Shown one piece after another: positions 1 through 5,605 of a DNA stretch of 5,605 nt. A program made the position numbers and the translations under genes. The notes beneath the pieces are model-generated. The model was not told the origin of the DNA. It did not search any database and saw only the letters and a list, made by a program, of their open reading frames with translations. Source of the stretch: Lachnospiraceae bacterium (GTDB lineage: Bacteria > Bacillota > Clostridia > Lachnospirales > Lachnospiraceae); assembly GCA_024684155.1 (NCBI GenBank), contig JAIKXK010000046.1, forward strand, positions 1 through 5,605. The letters are read 5' to 3'. Each line of letters opens with the position of its first letter. The first letter of the stretch is position 1.

Positions 1-3
1 TTT

Positions 4-9
4 AAGGAG
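4..9 (+). promoter_or_regulatory. Ribosome binding site of the phosphohexomutase gene
   Basis: AAGGAG lies 6 bases before the ATG at 16, a near-perfect Shine-Dalgarno sequence that fixes the start. The promoter of this gene must lie left of the window, because only 15 bases precede the start codon. Confidence 0.85.
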
Positions 10-15
10 ATTATT

Positions 16-1737
16 ATGTCATACAAAGAGATTTATGAACAGTGGTGTACAGATGAGTACTTTGATGAGAAAACCAGAGAAGAGTTAAAGGCTCTTACAG
101 ATGAAAAGGAAATTGAAGATCGTTTCTATCGTTCCTTAGAATTTGGTACCGGTGGACTACGTGGTGTAATTGGTGCAGGAACAAACCGTATGAATATCTA
201 TACGGTACGTCAGGCAACACAGGGACTTGCAAATTACATTATTTCACAGGGTGGACAGGAAAAGGGTGTAGCGATTGCTTATGATAGTCGAATTATGTCA
301 CCTGAGTTTTCTAAGGAGGCAGCACTTTGCTTAAATGCCAATGGAATAAAAACATATCGTTTTGAATCTCTTCGTCCTACTCCTGAACTTTCTTTTGCAG
401 TTAGAGAATTAGGATGTATTGCAGGAATCGTAGTGACGGCAAGTCACAATCCTCGTGAATACAATGGATATAAAGTATATTGGGAAGATGGTGCACAGAT
501 TACACCTCCTCATGATAAAAACATTTTAGCTGAAGTTGCAAAGGTTACAGATTTACATGATTGTAAAACCATGACTCGTGACGAAGCTAGAGACAAAGGA
601 TTATATGTAAACATCGGAGAAAAAATTGATGATGCATATATGAAGGAATTAAAGAAACAGTCAATCCATCCAGATGTGATTCGTGAGATGGCAAAAGACT
701 TTACGATTGTTTACACACCTTTAAATGGTACTGGTAATAAACCAGTTCGTCGTGTATTAAAGGAACTTGGATTTGAAAAGGTATATGTGGTTCGCGAACA
801 GGAAGCTCCAGATGGAAACTTCCCAACACTTCCTTATCCAAACCCAGAAGATCCAAATGCCTACAAGTTAGCGTTAGAACTTGCAAAGGAAGTAGATGCA
901 GATATTATTTTGGCAACGGATCCTGATGCAGATCGTCTGGGTGTTTATTGTAAAGATACAAAGACAGGGGAATATGTATCCTTTACAGGAAATATGTCTG
1001 GAATGTTAATTGCTGAGTATATTTTAAGAGAACGCACCTTAGAACAGACAATGCCTCCACATCCAGCATTGGTTGAAACCATTGTTACTACAGATATGGC
1101 AAAGGTGATTGCAGCAGATTACAACGTTCATTTGATTGAAGTATTAACTGGATTTAAATTTATTGGAGAACAGATTAAATTCTTTGAAGAAAACCAGAGC
1201 TATCACTATGTATTTGGCTTGGAAGAATCTTATGGTTGTTTAGCTGGAACCTATGCTAGAGATAAAGATGCTTGTGTCGCTGTAATGTTGCTTTGCGAAG
1301 TTGCAGCTTTCTATAAAAAACAAGGAAAAACACTTTGGGATGCTATGCTTGATATGTATGAAAAGTATGGTTATTTCAAGGAAGGTCTTCACACAATTAC
1401 CTTAAAGGGTATGGATGGTGCTGCTCAGATAAAAGCAATGATGGACAAGGCTCGTCAGAATCCTCCTATGGAATTAGCAGGACTCAAGGTAGAGGCAGTT
1501 CGTGATTATACAAAGGATGAAAGAAAAGATTGTAAGACTGGAGCAGTAACAGCTACAGGATTACCAAATTCCAATGTATTGTATTATGAGTTATCGAATA
1601 ATTCATGGTGCTGCATTCGACCATCTGGAACAGAGCCAAAAATTAAATTTTACTTTGGAGTTAAAGGTGAGTCTTTAGAGGATAGCGAAAAGAAATTAGA
1701 TGCATTAAGAGATGCATTGATTCAGTTTATGAGCTAA
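16..1737 (+). CDS. pgcA: Phosphoglucomutase / phosphomannomutase (alpha-D-phosphohexomutase, PgcA type)
   Basis: Cytoplasmic enzyme interconverting hexose 6-phosphate and hexose 1-phosphate, most likely glucose, which feeds UDP-glucose and cell-surface glycan or glycolipid synthesis. All four family signatures are visible in the right order. The catalytic phosphoserine loop TASHNP has Ser143, the metal-binding loop DPDADR starts at Asp302 (D302, D304, D306), the sugar-recognition loop GLEESYG spans 401-407, and the phosphate-binding loop RPSGTEPK spans 535-542. The N-terminal FGTGGLRG (43-50) is also typical. The 573-residue length fits the long Firmicute PgcA form, so the gene looks complete and active. 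The ATG is supported by AAGGAG at 4-9 with a 6-base spacer. The next gene follows after 18 bases, suggesting cotranscription. Glucose versus mannose specificity cannot be settled from motifs; GLEES favours glucose or dual use. Codon use is ordinary, with only two ATA isoleucines. Confidence 0.95.
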   Translation: MSYKEIYEQWCTDEYFDEKTREELKALTDEKEIEDRFYRSLEFGTGGLRGVIGAGTNRMNIYTVRQATQGLANYIISQGGQEKGVAIAYDSRIMSPEFSKEAALCLNANGIKTYRFESLRPTPELSFAVRELGCIAGIVVTASHNPREYNGYKVYWEDGAQITPPHDKNILAEVAKVTDLHDCKTMTRDEARDKGLYVNIGEKIDDAYMKELKKQSIHPDVIREMAKDFTIVYTPLNGTGNKPVRRVLKELGFEKVYVVREQEAPDGNFPTLPYPNPEDPNAYKLALELAKEVDADIILATDPDADRLGVYCKDTKTGEYVSFTGNMSGMLIAEYILRERTLEQTMPPHPALVETIVTTDMAKVIAADYNVHLIEVLTGFKFIGEQIKFFEENQSYHYVFGLEESYGCLAGTYARDKDACVAVMLLCEVAAFYKKQGKTLWDAMLDMYEKYGYFKEGLHTITLKGMDGAAQIKAMMDKARQNPPMELAGLKVEAVRDYTKDERKDCKTGAVTATGLPNSNVLYYELSNNSWCCIRPSGTEPKIKFYFGVKGESLEDSEKKLDALRDALIQFMS

Positions 1738-1741
1738 CTTT

Positions 1742-1745
1742 AGGA
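1742..1745 (+). promoter_or_regulatory. Weak ribosome binding site of the GT-C-like gene
   Basis: The 18-base gap after the mutase stop contains only AGGA, 10 bases from the ATG, plus a GGGG run directly before the start. This is clearly poorer than the sites of the other genes here, so the membrane protein is probably translated at lower level or depends on ribosomes finishing the upstream gene (inference). Confidence 0.4.
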
Positions 1746-1755
1746 TATATGGGGT

Positions 1756-3135
1756 ATGAATAAGGGACAATATGTTAGAAAGTATTTGTACGTTCTTATA
1801 TTATTGCTACAAGTTTTTTTAGCCTTTGGCTTTGTCTTGTTTATGGATGTACAAATCATTGTAAATTGGCTTTTGACTTTTTGGGATTGTGTATGGTCGG
1901 GATCAATTCGAGAATATGCACAAGCCCTTATTGAAGCTAAAAATCCATCGAATTATAATATTCTTTTGAATATTATAATGGCGATGGGAATGTTTCCTAT
2001 CTATGCAATCGACCGGCTTATGAAATTAGGCATTTCTATAGATGCATTTTGTATTTGGTTTAAAGCTTTAATTTTATTAGCGAATTTAGGAACAGAATAT
2101 TATGTAATTAAAATTGCAGAACACTATAACGCATATGAGAAAACGAAGATAATTATGTTTTATCTAACAAGTGTTTTCTTATTATATGGAAGTTTAGCAT
2201 TAGGACAAATTGACTGCTTTGGGAATTTTTTTGCGGTACTTGCTTTTTGGGAGTGGATAAGAAAAAAACATGGCAGAATGTGCTTATGGATGTCCCTGGC
2301 AATTATGTTTAAGGGATTAGCCGCTTTTCTCCTAATCCCAATATTCTTATTAGAATTTGGGAAAAGTTATCTTCAGATAATAAAGTATGGCATGATTTTT
2401 TTGATTATGCCACTGGTATCCATGATATTTGGAAAATATATCTTTTTAGGATATGGGGCTATGGTTTCTGAAGTGAATCACACCAGTTATGATTTCTATG
2501 AGCGTATTTTTGAGAACTCGCTTTGGAATACTTCCATTGTAGTTGTGTTTCTTGTGTGTTTAAGCTTTTATTTGGTGTGGAAATCACATCAGGGAAACGT
2601 GGTCCAGGAAGATTATATTTTTTATCCACTTCTTATGTTCTGCGGGTTTATAACATTTGTCGTATGGCATCCTCAATGGATGATTTATTGTACATTGTTT
2701 TTAGCCATCGCACTAACAAAGATCGAAGAACGTTATGCCATTCCCTTGGGCTTTTTGTTAAATTCTAGTTACATTTTATTTATTGCAACAAGATGGGTAA
2801 CTTATGGAAGCAATGGATGTATTGATAATATGATGGTTCAGCATAGCCTGATGGCGAAGCTGATTCATCGAGTGTCTGGAAAGGTATGGTTAGAAACCCA
2901 TATTATAGACTATTTACCACAATACACGATGGAAATATCTGTTTCTGTGTTTATGGGATGTTTGTTTATTGTATTATTTCTATTGTGGAAGAAGAAAACT
3001 TCTCCTTCACAGGAAGTGGTATCGTATAGCAGATACATTCCCTTGTATAATGAGGTAATGGTGATAATTCAATTACTGCCCATCATAGGCTTTATTGTTG
3101 TTTCCTATGCACTATATCTAAAAAATCTTGTTTAA
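1756..3135 (+). CDS. Polytopic membrane protein, probable GT-C type glycosyltransferase
   Basis: Integral membrane protein of 459 residues with roughly 10-12 hydrophobic helices, the first at about 9-30 and the last at about 430-455. No soluble domain is evident. Features that recall GT-C glycosyltransferases (polyprenyl-phosphate-sugar dependent, active site outside the membrane) are a GQID motif at 150-153 between hydrophobic stretches and a lysine (K186) followed by a hydrophobic run with proline, as in the common GQxD...K...P pattern. HPQW at 305-308 is also present, as are acidic residues after helix 1 (D31, D44) that could be the catalytic base. The next gene encodes a polyprenyl-phosphate glycosyltransferase, the expected donor-making partner. 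Acceptor and sugar are unknown. Translation probably starts at the ATG at 1756, with AGGA at 1742-1745 (10-base spacer) as a weak binding site. The gene uses 14 ATA isoleucine codons, far more than the flanking mutase. A flippase or other transporter is the main alternative. Confidence 0.65.
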   Translation: MNKGQYVRKYLYVLILLLQVFLAFGFVLFMDVQIIVNWLLTFWDCVWSGSIREYAQALIEAKNPSNYNILLNIIMAMGMFPIYAIDRLMKLGISIDAFCIWFKALILLANLGTEYYVIKIAEHYNAYEKTKIIMFYLTSVFLLYGSLALGQIDCFGNFFAVLAFWEWIRKKHGRMCLWMSLAIMFKGLAAFLLIPIFLLEFGKSYLQIIKYGMIFLIMPLVSMIFGKYIFLGYGAMVSEVNHTSYDFYERIFENSLWNTSIVVVFLVCLSFYLVWKSHQGNVVQEDYIFYPLLMFCGFITFVVWHPQWMIYCTLFLAIALTKIEERYAIPLGFLLNSSYILFIATRWVTYGSNGCIDNMMVQHSLMAKLIHRVSGKVWLETHIIDYLPQYTMEISVSVFMGCLFIVLFLLWKKKTSPSQEVVSYSRYIPLYNEVMVIIQLLPIIGFIVVSYALYLKNLV

Positions 3136-3140
3136 GAAGG
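3134..3140 (+). promoter_or_regulatory. Ribosome binding site that decides the GT2 start
   Basis: AAGAAGG overlaps the stop codon of the GT-C-like gene (3133-3135) and lies 11 bases before the ATG at 3152. It lies downstream of the alternative TTG at 3128, so it can only serve the ATG. Its overlap with the stop codon suggests translational coupling. Confidence 0.6.
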
Positions 3141-3151
3141 CAGACGTAATT

Positions 3152-4111
3152 ATGGAAAATAAGTTGTTAACTGTAGTTATTCCTTCCTACAATGAAGAAG
3201 AGTCGATTCCTCTTTTTTACGAAGAAATGATGAGGGTTTACAAAAAGGAATTAGAGAATAAAGTAGAGCTTGAAATTTTATTTATTGATGACGGATCAAA
3301 AGATAGAACCATGGAGGTTATTCATTCATTAAATGAAAAGGATGACCGTGTACACTATGTTTCTTTTTCTAGGAACTTTGGAAAAGAAGCAGCTATATAT
3401 GCCGGATTGGAAAATTCAGCAGGAGATTATGTGGCTATTTTAGATGCTGATTTACAAGATCCACCAGCACTTCTTCCGGAAATGCTACGAAGTATTTTAG
3501 AAGAAGGGTATGACTGTGTCGGATCCCGTCGGGTAACAAGAAAGGGAGAACCTCCAATACGTTCCTTTTTTGCAAGGCAGTTTTACAAATTGATGTCGCG
3601 TATTTCCCAAGCGGATATAGTGGATGGTGCTAGAGATTTCCAGTTAATGAATAGAAAAGTAGTAAATGCTATTTTATCTATGGGCGAATATAATCGTTTT
3701 TCTAAAGGAATCTTTGGATGGATAGGCTATAAAAAGAAATGGTTAGAGTACGAGAATATTGAGCGTGCAGCAGGGGAAACCAAGTGGTCTTTTTGGAAAC
3801 TGGTACTTTATGCGGTAGATGGAATCATTGCTTTTTCAACAGCACCATTAGTCATCTCATCCGTTATGGGTATAGTGATGTGTTTGGTAGCATTTGTTGC
3901 AATTGTTTTTATTGTAGTTCGTACCTTAATCTTTGGAGATCCAACCTCAGGTTGGCCATCTATGATGTGTATTATTGTTTTAATAGCAGGTATTCAGCTT
4001 TTGAGTATTGGTGTTTTAGGACAGTATATGGCAAAGACCTATTTGGAGACAAAGAATCGACCAAAGTACTTAATAGAAGAAGCAAAACTAAAGAATAAAG
4101 AGGTTTTATAA
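3152..4111 (+). CDS. GtrB/DPM1-like polyprenyl-phosphate glycosyltransferase (GT2 family)
   Basis: Membrane-anchored GT-A enzyme of 319 residues, expected to move a sugar from a nucleotide donor to undecaprenyl phosphate on the cytoplasmic face. It opens with VVIPSYNEEE (8-17), followed by DDGS (46-49) and the metal/donor motif DADLQDPP (98-105). RDFQLM (161-166), RFSKG (182-186) and RAAGETKWS (205-213) follow. Two membrane helices lie at about 231-258 and 271-291, and the tail YLETKNRPKY (297-306) is the hallmark of the GtrB/CsbB/YfdH group. All expected residues are present, so it looks active. The donor sugar (UDP-glucose, UDP-GlcNAc or GDP-mannose) cannot be told. I chose the ATG at 3152 because AAGAAGG lies 11 bases ahead and the IPSYNEE strand begins at the usual distance; a TTG at 3128 would add eight residues and overlap the upstream gene. 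The gap to the GT-C-like gene is 16 bases, consistent with an operon pair. Confidence 0.92.
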   Translation: MENKLLTVVIPSYNEEESIPLFYEEMMRVYKKELENKVELEILFIDDGSKDRTMEVIHSLNEKDDRVHYVSFSRNFGKEAAIYAGLENSAGDYVAILDADLQDPPALLPEMLRSILEEGYDCVGSRRVTRKGEPPIRSFFARQFYKLMSRISQADIVDGARDFQLMNRKVVNAILSMGEYNRFSKGIFGWIGYKKKWLEYENIERAAGETKWSFWKLVLYAVDGIIAFSTAPLVISSVMGIVMCLVAFVAIVFIVVRTLIFGDPTSGWPSMMCIIVLIAGIQLLSIGVLGQYMAKTYLETKNRPKYLIEEAKLKNKEVL

Positions 4112-4117
4112 AGGAGG
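4111..4117 (+). promoter_or_regulatory. Strong ribosome binding site overlapping the GT2 stop codon
   Basis: AAGGAGG starts on the last base of the GT2 stop codon (TAA, 4109-4111) and lies 6 bases before the ATG at 4124. It is a full consensus site, the strongest in the window, predicting good translation of the tocopherol cyclase-like protein and coupling to the gene before it. Confidence 0.85.
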
Positions 4118-4123
4118 CGTTAT

Positions 4124-5467
4124 ATGCCAATTCCGAAAATCGATATTGAGAAATCAAAAGAGGCAATTCAGAAAGCAGCAGGTACTGTTAGTGAAAAGGT
4201 ATCAGAGGCAGCAGGAAGTGTTTCTGAAAAAGTGAGCGAGACATGGGATAATATGAGTAATGATTCTGGATTTAACCACCCAGATGAGTTTCGAGATGGT
4301 TTTATGTTACATGGCGCTCTTGCAAAGGAAGGATATGACTGGTGGTGGCATTCATTTACCGGCCATAATAAAAAAACTGGTGAAGAGAAGTCTTTCTTTA
4401 TTGAGTTCTTTACCATTAATCCAGAATTAGGTGGAGATGAACCAATTTTTGGACAGATGCCGGGAAATAAAGAAGCTGGAATTCGACCGAGTTATATGAT
4501 GGTAAAGGCAGGAGCCTGGGGTGAAGATGCAGCTCAGATTCATCGATTTTTTGGATGGGATCATGTAACGGTAAAGGATGAAGTTCCATTTATTATAAGT
4601 GCAGAAGATTGTTTCTGTTCTGAAACTAGAACCATGGGTCGCGTGGAGATGTCTGAGGTGGATGTGAAAAACCATCCAGAGTATTTATCTGATGCAGGTA
4701 AGATGATTTGGGATTTGCAAATCGATAAACAGATATCCTTTAATGTGGGCTACGGAACAGGATGGGCTCTGCGTGAAATGGAAGCTTTCCAGATGTTTTG
4801 GCATGCCCAGGGCATGAAAACAGCCTATAAAGGAACTGTAGTATGGAATGGAGAAGAGTATATAGTTTCTCCAGAAACCTGCTATGGATATGCTGATAAA
4901 AATTGGGGAAGTGATTTTACAAGCCCATGGATTTGGCTAAGCTCTAATAATATGGTTAGTAAGTTGACGGGCAAAAAGTTGGAAAACTCCGTTATTGATA
5001 TTGGTGGAGGAAAGCCAAAGGTTGGACCATTTGCCATTGAAGGAAAACTTCTTTCTGCGCTTTGGTATGAAGGAGTGCCTTATGAATTTAACTTCTCAAA
5101 ATTCTGGACTTTGACCAAAACCAAATTTAAGATTCAGGATAAAAAGGAACGCATTGTCTGGCATGTAGAACAGGAAACACCGATGCATATGATAAAGGTA
5201 GAAATTTCCTGCCAGAAAAAGGACATGCTAAAGATTCGTTATGAGTCACCAGACGGAGGATTTCGACATACCAATCTTTGGAACGGTGGAAATGGTGAAG
5301 GAACCATTCAGCTATACAAGAAAAACATTTCTGTAAAGAACAAATGGGAATGGGAACTTGTAGATGATATTGAAGTGAAAAACGTAGGCTGTGAGTATGG
5401 AGAGTATCCAAAGGGTACTGTGGAACCTGAAGTGCCACAGGAATTAAAAGATAAATTTGAGAAATAA
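4124..5467 (+). CDS. Tocopherol cyclase-like family protein with N-terminal 11-residue repeat
   Basis: Protein of 447 residues with no signal peptide or membrane helix, so probably cytoplasmic or bound to the membrane surface. Residues from about 55 onward resemble the tocopherol cyclase-like family, which is related to lipocalin-like AttH and CrtC proteins that bind hydrophobic ligands. The clues are an aromatic-rich opening (YDWWWHSF, 71-78), many beta-type stretches, and the block DKNWGSDFTSPWIWLSSNN (258-276), which matches the KxWGxxF..PW.W...N signature I recall for the family. Residues 18-39 are two near-identical 11-residue units (AAGTVSEKVSE, AAGSVSEKVSE), with weaker related sequence before and after. 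The pattern suggests an amphipathic helix that could touch lipid. A true vitamin E role is unlikely in an apparent anaerobic Firmicute, so the cyclase name should not be read as function. It follows the GT2 gene by 12 bases and probably shares its transcript. Family call fairly sure; function unknown. Confidence 0.8.
   Translation: MPIPKIDIEKSKEAIQKAAGTVSEKVSEAAGSVSEKVSETWDNMSNDSGFNHPDEFRDGFMLHGALAKEGYDWWWHSFTGHNKKTGEEKSFFIEFFTINPELGGDEPIFGQMPGNKEAGIRPSYMMVKAGAWGEDAAQIHRFFGWDHVTVKDEVPFIISAEDCFCSETRTMGRVEMSEVDVKNHPEYLSDAGKMIWDLQIDKQISFNVGYGTGWALREMEAFQMFWHAQGMKTAYKGTVVWNGEEYIVSPETCYGYADKNWGSDFTSPWIWLSSNNMVSKLTGKKLENSVIDIGGGKPKVGPFAIEGKLLSALWYEGVPYEFNFSKFWTLTKTKFKIQDKKERIVWHVEQETPMHMIKVEISCQKKDMLKIRYESPDGGFRHTNLWNGGNGEGTIQLYKKNISVKNKWEWELVDDIEVKNVGCEYGEYPKGTVEPEVPQELKDKFEK
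4175..4240 (+). repeat. Two tandem 33-base units encoding an 11-residue repeat
   Basis: Units 4175-4207 and 4208-4240 encode residues 18-28 and 29-39 of the tocopherol cyclase-like protein. They differ by one residue (Thr/Ser) but at 9 of 33 bases by my hand count. Most changes are synonymous, including two serines that switch between AGY and TCN codon families. The DNA is therefore an old repeat, or one shaped by selection at protein level, rather than a fresh duplication. Confidence 0.85.
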
Positions 5468-5473
5468 AATTGG

Positions 5474-5500
5474 AGAGGAGGCTTTTTTAGCTTCCTCTTT
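5474..5500 (+). terminator. Probable weak intrinsic terminator
   Basis: A hairpin follows the stop codon of the tocopherol cyclase-like gene by 6 bases. The left arm 5474-5483 pairs with the right arm 5489-5498 over 10 pairs with one G-T wobble, around a five-T loop. Only a short T run (5498-5500) follows the stem, so termination may be partial and some readthrough into the peptidase gene is likely. The right arm ends just 10 bases before that gene's ribosome binding site, leaving no room for a separate promoter between them. Confidence 0.6.
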
Positions 5501-5508
5501 AGAACTTT

Positions 5509-5515
5509 AAAGGAG
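5509..5515 (+). promoter_or_regulatory. Ribosome binding site of the peptidase gene
   Basis: AAAGGAG lies 5 bases before the ATG at 5521 and supports that start for the truncated last gene. Confidence 0.8.
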
Positions 5516-5520
5516 AACAC

Positions 5521-5605
5521 ATGGACGTATTAGATTTAGAACCAAAGGAAGTATTTCGTTACTTTAAGGAGATGTCAAAAATACCAAGACCTTCTTACAA
5601 AGAAA
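5521..5605 (+). CDS. pepD: Aminoacyl-histidine dipeptidase, N-terminus only (cut by window edge)
   Basis: Only the first 28 codons are present. The translation begins MDVLDLEPKEVFRYF and continues with FKEMSKIPRPSYKE, which matches the conserved start of PepD-type aminoacyl-histidine (Xaa-His) dipeptidases of the M20 zinc peptidase family, where a short helix precedes an IPxPSYxE motif. These cytoplasmic enzymes cleave Xaa-His and other dipeptides for amino acid recycling. The metal-binding residues lie beyond the window and cannot be checked. A hairpin separates this gene from the upstream one, so it is probably a separate transcription unit or is expressed partly by readthrough. Other M20 peptidases share a similar N-terminus, but the PRPSYKE wording favours PepD. 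Confidence 0.75.
   Translation, partial: MDVLDLEPKEVFRYFKEMSKIPRPSYKE

Noticed and set aside
2523..2768. 81-codon + strand open frame inside the GT-C-like gene
   Set aside because: It lies wholly within a better-supported gene in another frame, has no family resemblance and is rich in Cys/Ser as shadow translations often are.
3128..3151. TTG start for the GT2 gene, eight codons upstream of the ATG
   Set aside because: It overlaps the end of the previous gene, has no ribosome binding site at a proper distance, and adds residues not typical of the family, while AAGAAGG at 3134-3140 serves the ATG at 3152.
3784..4098. 104-codon + strand open frame inside the GT2 gene
   Set aside because: It is an out-of-frame reading of the membrane segments of an intact enzyme, has a Cys/Tyr-rich composition and has no ribosome binding site.
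5127..5438. 103-codon minus-strand open frame opposite the tocopherol cyclase-like gene
   Set aside because: It is fully antisense to a well-supported gene and shows no recognisable motif; the His/Ser/Leu-rich composition is typical of reverse-strand shadows in AT-rich genes. The same holds for the other minus-strand frames at 701-886, 3972-4166, 4168-4416, 4427-4675 and 5308-5520.
5472..5481. GGAGAGGAGG as a ribosome binding site for a small gene
   Set aside because: No ATG or GTG lies within 5-12 bases downstream. The sequence is better explained as the left arm of the hairpin.
1..5605. CRISPR arrays, tRNA/rRNA genes, insertion sequences, riboswitches
   Set aside because: Nothing resembling these was seen. 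Coding sequence fills almost the whole window, and the largest gap between genes is 53 bases (5468-5520), which holds the hairpin.

Overview
The window is AT-rich, tightly packed DNA carrying five genes, all on the + strand: four complete and one cut by the right edge. Strong AAGGAG-type ribosome binding sites, short gaps, the codon choice and the protein sequences point to a low-GC anaerobic Firmicute, most likely a gut clostridium of the Lachnospiraceae type. That assignment is an impression from sequence style and was not checked by a search.

Layout: (1) 16-1737, a 573-residue phosphoglucomutase/phosphomannomutase of the PgcA type with all four signature loops intact. (2) 1756-3135, a polytopic membrane protein of 459 residues that looks like a GT-C glycosyltransferase. 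(3) 3152-4111, a GtrB/DPM1-like family 2 glycosyltransferase with two C-terminal membrane helices, which would load a sugar onto polyprenyl phosphate. (4) 4124-5467, a protein of the tocopherol cyclase-like (lipocalin-related) family, preceded by a short 11-residue repeat that resembles lipid-binding amphipathic helices. (5) A weak hairpin terminator at 5474-5500, then the first 28 codons of an aminoacyl-histidine dipeptidase (PepD, M20 family) from 5521.

Gaps between genes 1-4 are 18, 16 and 12 bases, with no visible promoter or terminator between them, so they probably form one transcript whose promoter lies left of the window. A plausible shared theme (inference) is surface glycoconjugate or lipid work. 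The mutase supplies glucose-1-phosphate for nucleotide sugars. The GT2 enzyme transfers sugar to undecaprenyl phosphate on the cytoplasmic face. The GT-C protein uses that lipid-linked sugar outside the membrane. The tocopherol cyclase-like protein may handle a lipid or isoprenoid ligand at the membrane. No GtrA-type flippase is in the window.

The most interesting item is gene 4. Its family is named after a plant/cyanobacterial vitamin E enzyme, yet it sits here in an apparent anaerobic Firmicute beside lipid-linked sugar genes and carries an undecad-repeat N-terminus. Its function cannot be read from the sequence.
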